A stretch of 64,000 nt of DNA from Rhodococcus ruber NBRC 15591 (GTDB taxonomy: Bacteria > Actinomycetota > Actinomycetes > Mycobacteriales > Mycobacteriaceae), in assembly GCF_001894945.1 (NCBI RefSeq), contig NZ_BCXE01000036.1, positions 62,001-126,000 of the forward strand, given 5' to 3'. The notes under the pieces were generated by a model. It was not told the DNA's origin, did not search any database, and saw only the letters and a program-made list of their open reading frames with translations. A program made the position numbers and the translations under genes. Shown piece by piece: positions 63,504 to 64,000 of this stretch. The stretch's first letter is position 1, and each line of letters opens with the position of its first letter.

Positions 63504-64000
63504 ATGACCCAGGAACTCACGCCCGCCGATACCCAGTCCCCGGCCCCTCCGGGGGATACCTTCGCGAGTCTCGACCCGCGCAACGGATCCGTCCTCGCCG
63601 AGTATCCGATCGCCGGTGCCGCCGACGTCGCCGCCGCCGTCGACCGCGCGCGTTCGGCGGCCCGATGGTGGGCCGACCAGGGCTTCCGGGGCCGCCGCGA
63701 CTGGCTGCTCGAGTTCAAGCAGGCCGTCGCCGCCGACGCCGAGCCCCTCGCGGCCCTCGTCTCCGCCGAGACCGGCAAGCCCCGCGGTGACGCCTTCCTC
63801 GAGGTGATGCTCGCGATCGAGCACCTCGACTGGGCCGCCCGCAACGCCAGGAAGGTGCTGCGCCCGCGCACGGTGCCGTCCGGTCTCGCCAGCGCCAACC
63901 AGCGGGCCACCCTCGAGTACCAGCCGCTCGGCGTGATCGGCGTCATCGGACCGTGGAACTACCCGGTCTACACCCCGATGGGCTCGATCTCCTACGCCCT
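63504..64000 (+). CDS. aldehyde dehydrogenase (N-terminal part; runs off the window)
   Basis: The first 165 residues of an NAD(P)-dependent aldehyde dehydrogenase. Visible are the opening FASLDPRNGSVLAEYPIAGA, LVSAETGKPRGDAFLEVMLA and the start of the cofactor domain GVIGVIGPWNYPVYTP near residue 145-160. The catalytic Cys and Glu are beyond the window. The ATG follows GAAGGAAG by about 7 bases. It is divergent from the acyl-CoA dehydrogenase/GntR operon over the 24-base palindrome, which suggests it supplies an acid for CoA activation in the same pathway. Confidence 0.88.
   Translation, partial: MTQELTPADTQSPAPPGDTFASLDPRNGSVLAEYPIAGAADVAAAVDRARSAARWWADQGFRGRRDWLLEFKQAVAADAEPLAALVSAETGKPRGDAFLEVMLAIEHLDWAARNARKVLRPRTVPSGLASANQRATLEYQPLGVIGVIGPWNYPVYTPMGSISYA

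Overview
The window is GC-rich, densely coded actinobacterial chromosome, most likely Rhodococcus or a close mycolate-forming relative. The support is a complete mce lipid-import operon beside a FadD5-like ligase, the conserved block asd-ask / DUF4185 / leuA / murT-gatD that has the same neighbourhood in mycobacteria, frequent GTG starts with 4-bp GTGA/ATGA overlaps, and many TetR, MarR, GntR and PucR regulators. No tRNA, rRNA, CRISPR array, prophage or intact insertion sequence was seen.

Layout. 1-3659: end of a membrane protein, then otsB and a GH65 glycosidase/phosphorylase. 3744-5996: a small ADP-ribose module (macrodomain, ADP-ribosylglycohydrolase, divergent Nudix-type regulator). 6010-9105: secreted protein, GNAT, and a DUF2236 oxygenase divergent from TetR. 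9106-11731: HNH endonuclease and an OleC-like ligase followed by 305 bases without an intact gene. 11732-14589: MarR divergent from an SDR/amidohydrolase/MaoC operon. 14663-15732: TetR divergent from an SPW membrane protein.

15701-33131 is a large catabolic island. Its leftward arm holds flavin reductase, a RibB-like protein, an HsaA-type monooxygenase, a SnoaL-like protein and an FAD monooxygenase. Its rightward arm holds a one-domain extradiol dioxygenase, an FAH-family hydrolase, a TfdB-type hydroxylase, acetoacetate-CoA ligase and a RutE-type reductase. A PucR-type regulator sits between the arms. An Lrp/AsnC regulator and a stripped-down 2-oxoacid dehydrogenase E1/E2 pair follow. Similar TTGG-N2-TCCAG motifs lie on both sides of the PucR gene. 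The substrate is unknown. Logically the cluster hydroxylates and opens an aromatic ring and sends acetoacetate, a malonate-semialdehyde-like unit and a 2-oxo acid to central metabolism.

33254-46479: asd, ask, candidate endo-D-arabinanase, leuA with a leucine leader peptide, a PLDc_N/SHOCT protein, a TnpB 3' remnant, crotonase, DUF488, an RCK channel-like protein, murT-gatD, a GAF-ANTAR regulator and three very small genes. 46725-59356: Mce-associated protein, mceF to mceA, yrbEB, yrbEA, fadD5-like, crotonase and an NPD-type flavoprotein, all leftward. 59606-64000: a tandem TetR regulator, a GXWXG/DUF4334 protein, GntR, acyl-CoA dehydrogenase, and the start of an aldehyde dehydrogenase.

The most interesting points are a RibB-fold protein that has lost its metal-binding residues inside a two-component monooxygenase operon; an E1/E2 pair in which both partners lack the regions that normally dock them; a repeated GAATGTGACAT-type palindrome at three convergent gene junctions; and a MurT whose Cys4 zinc site has been replaced.
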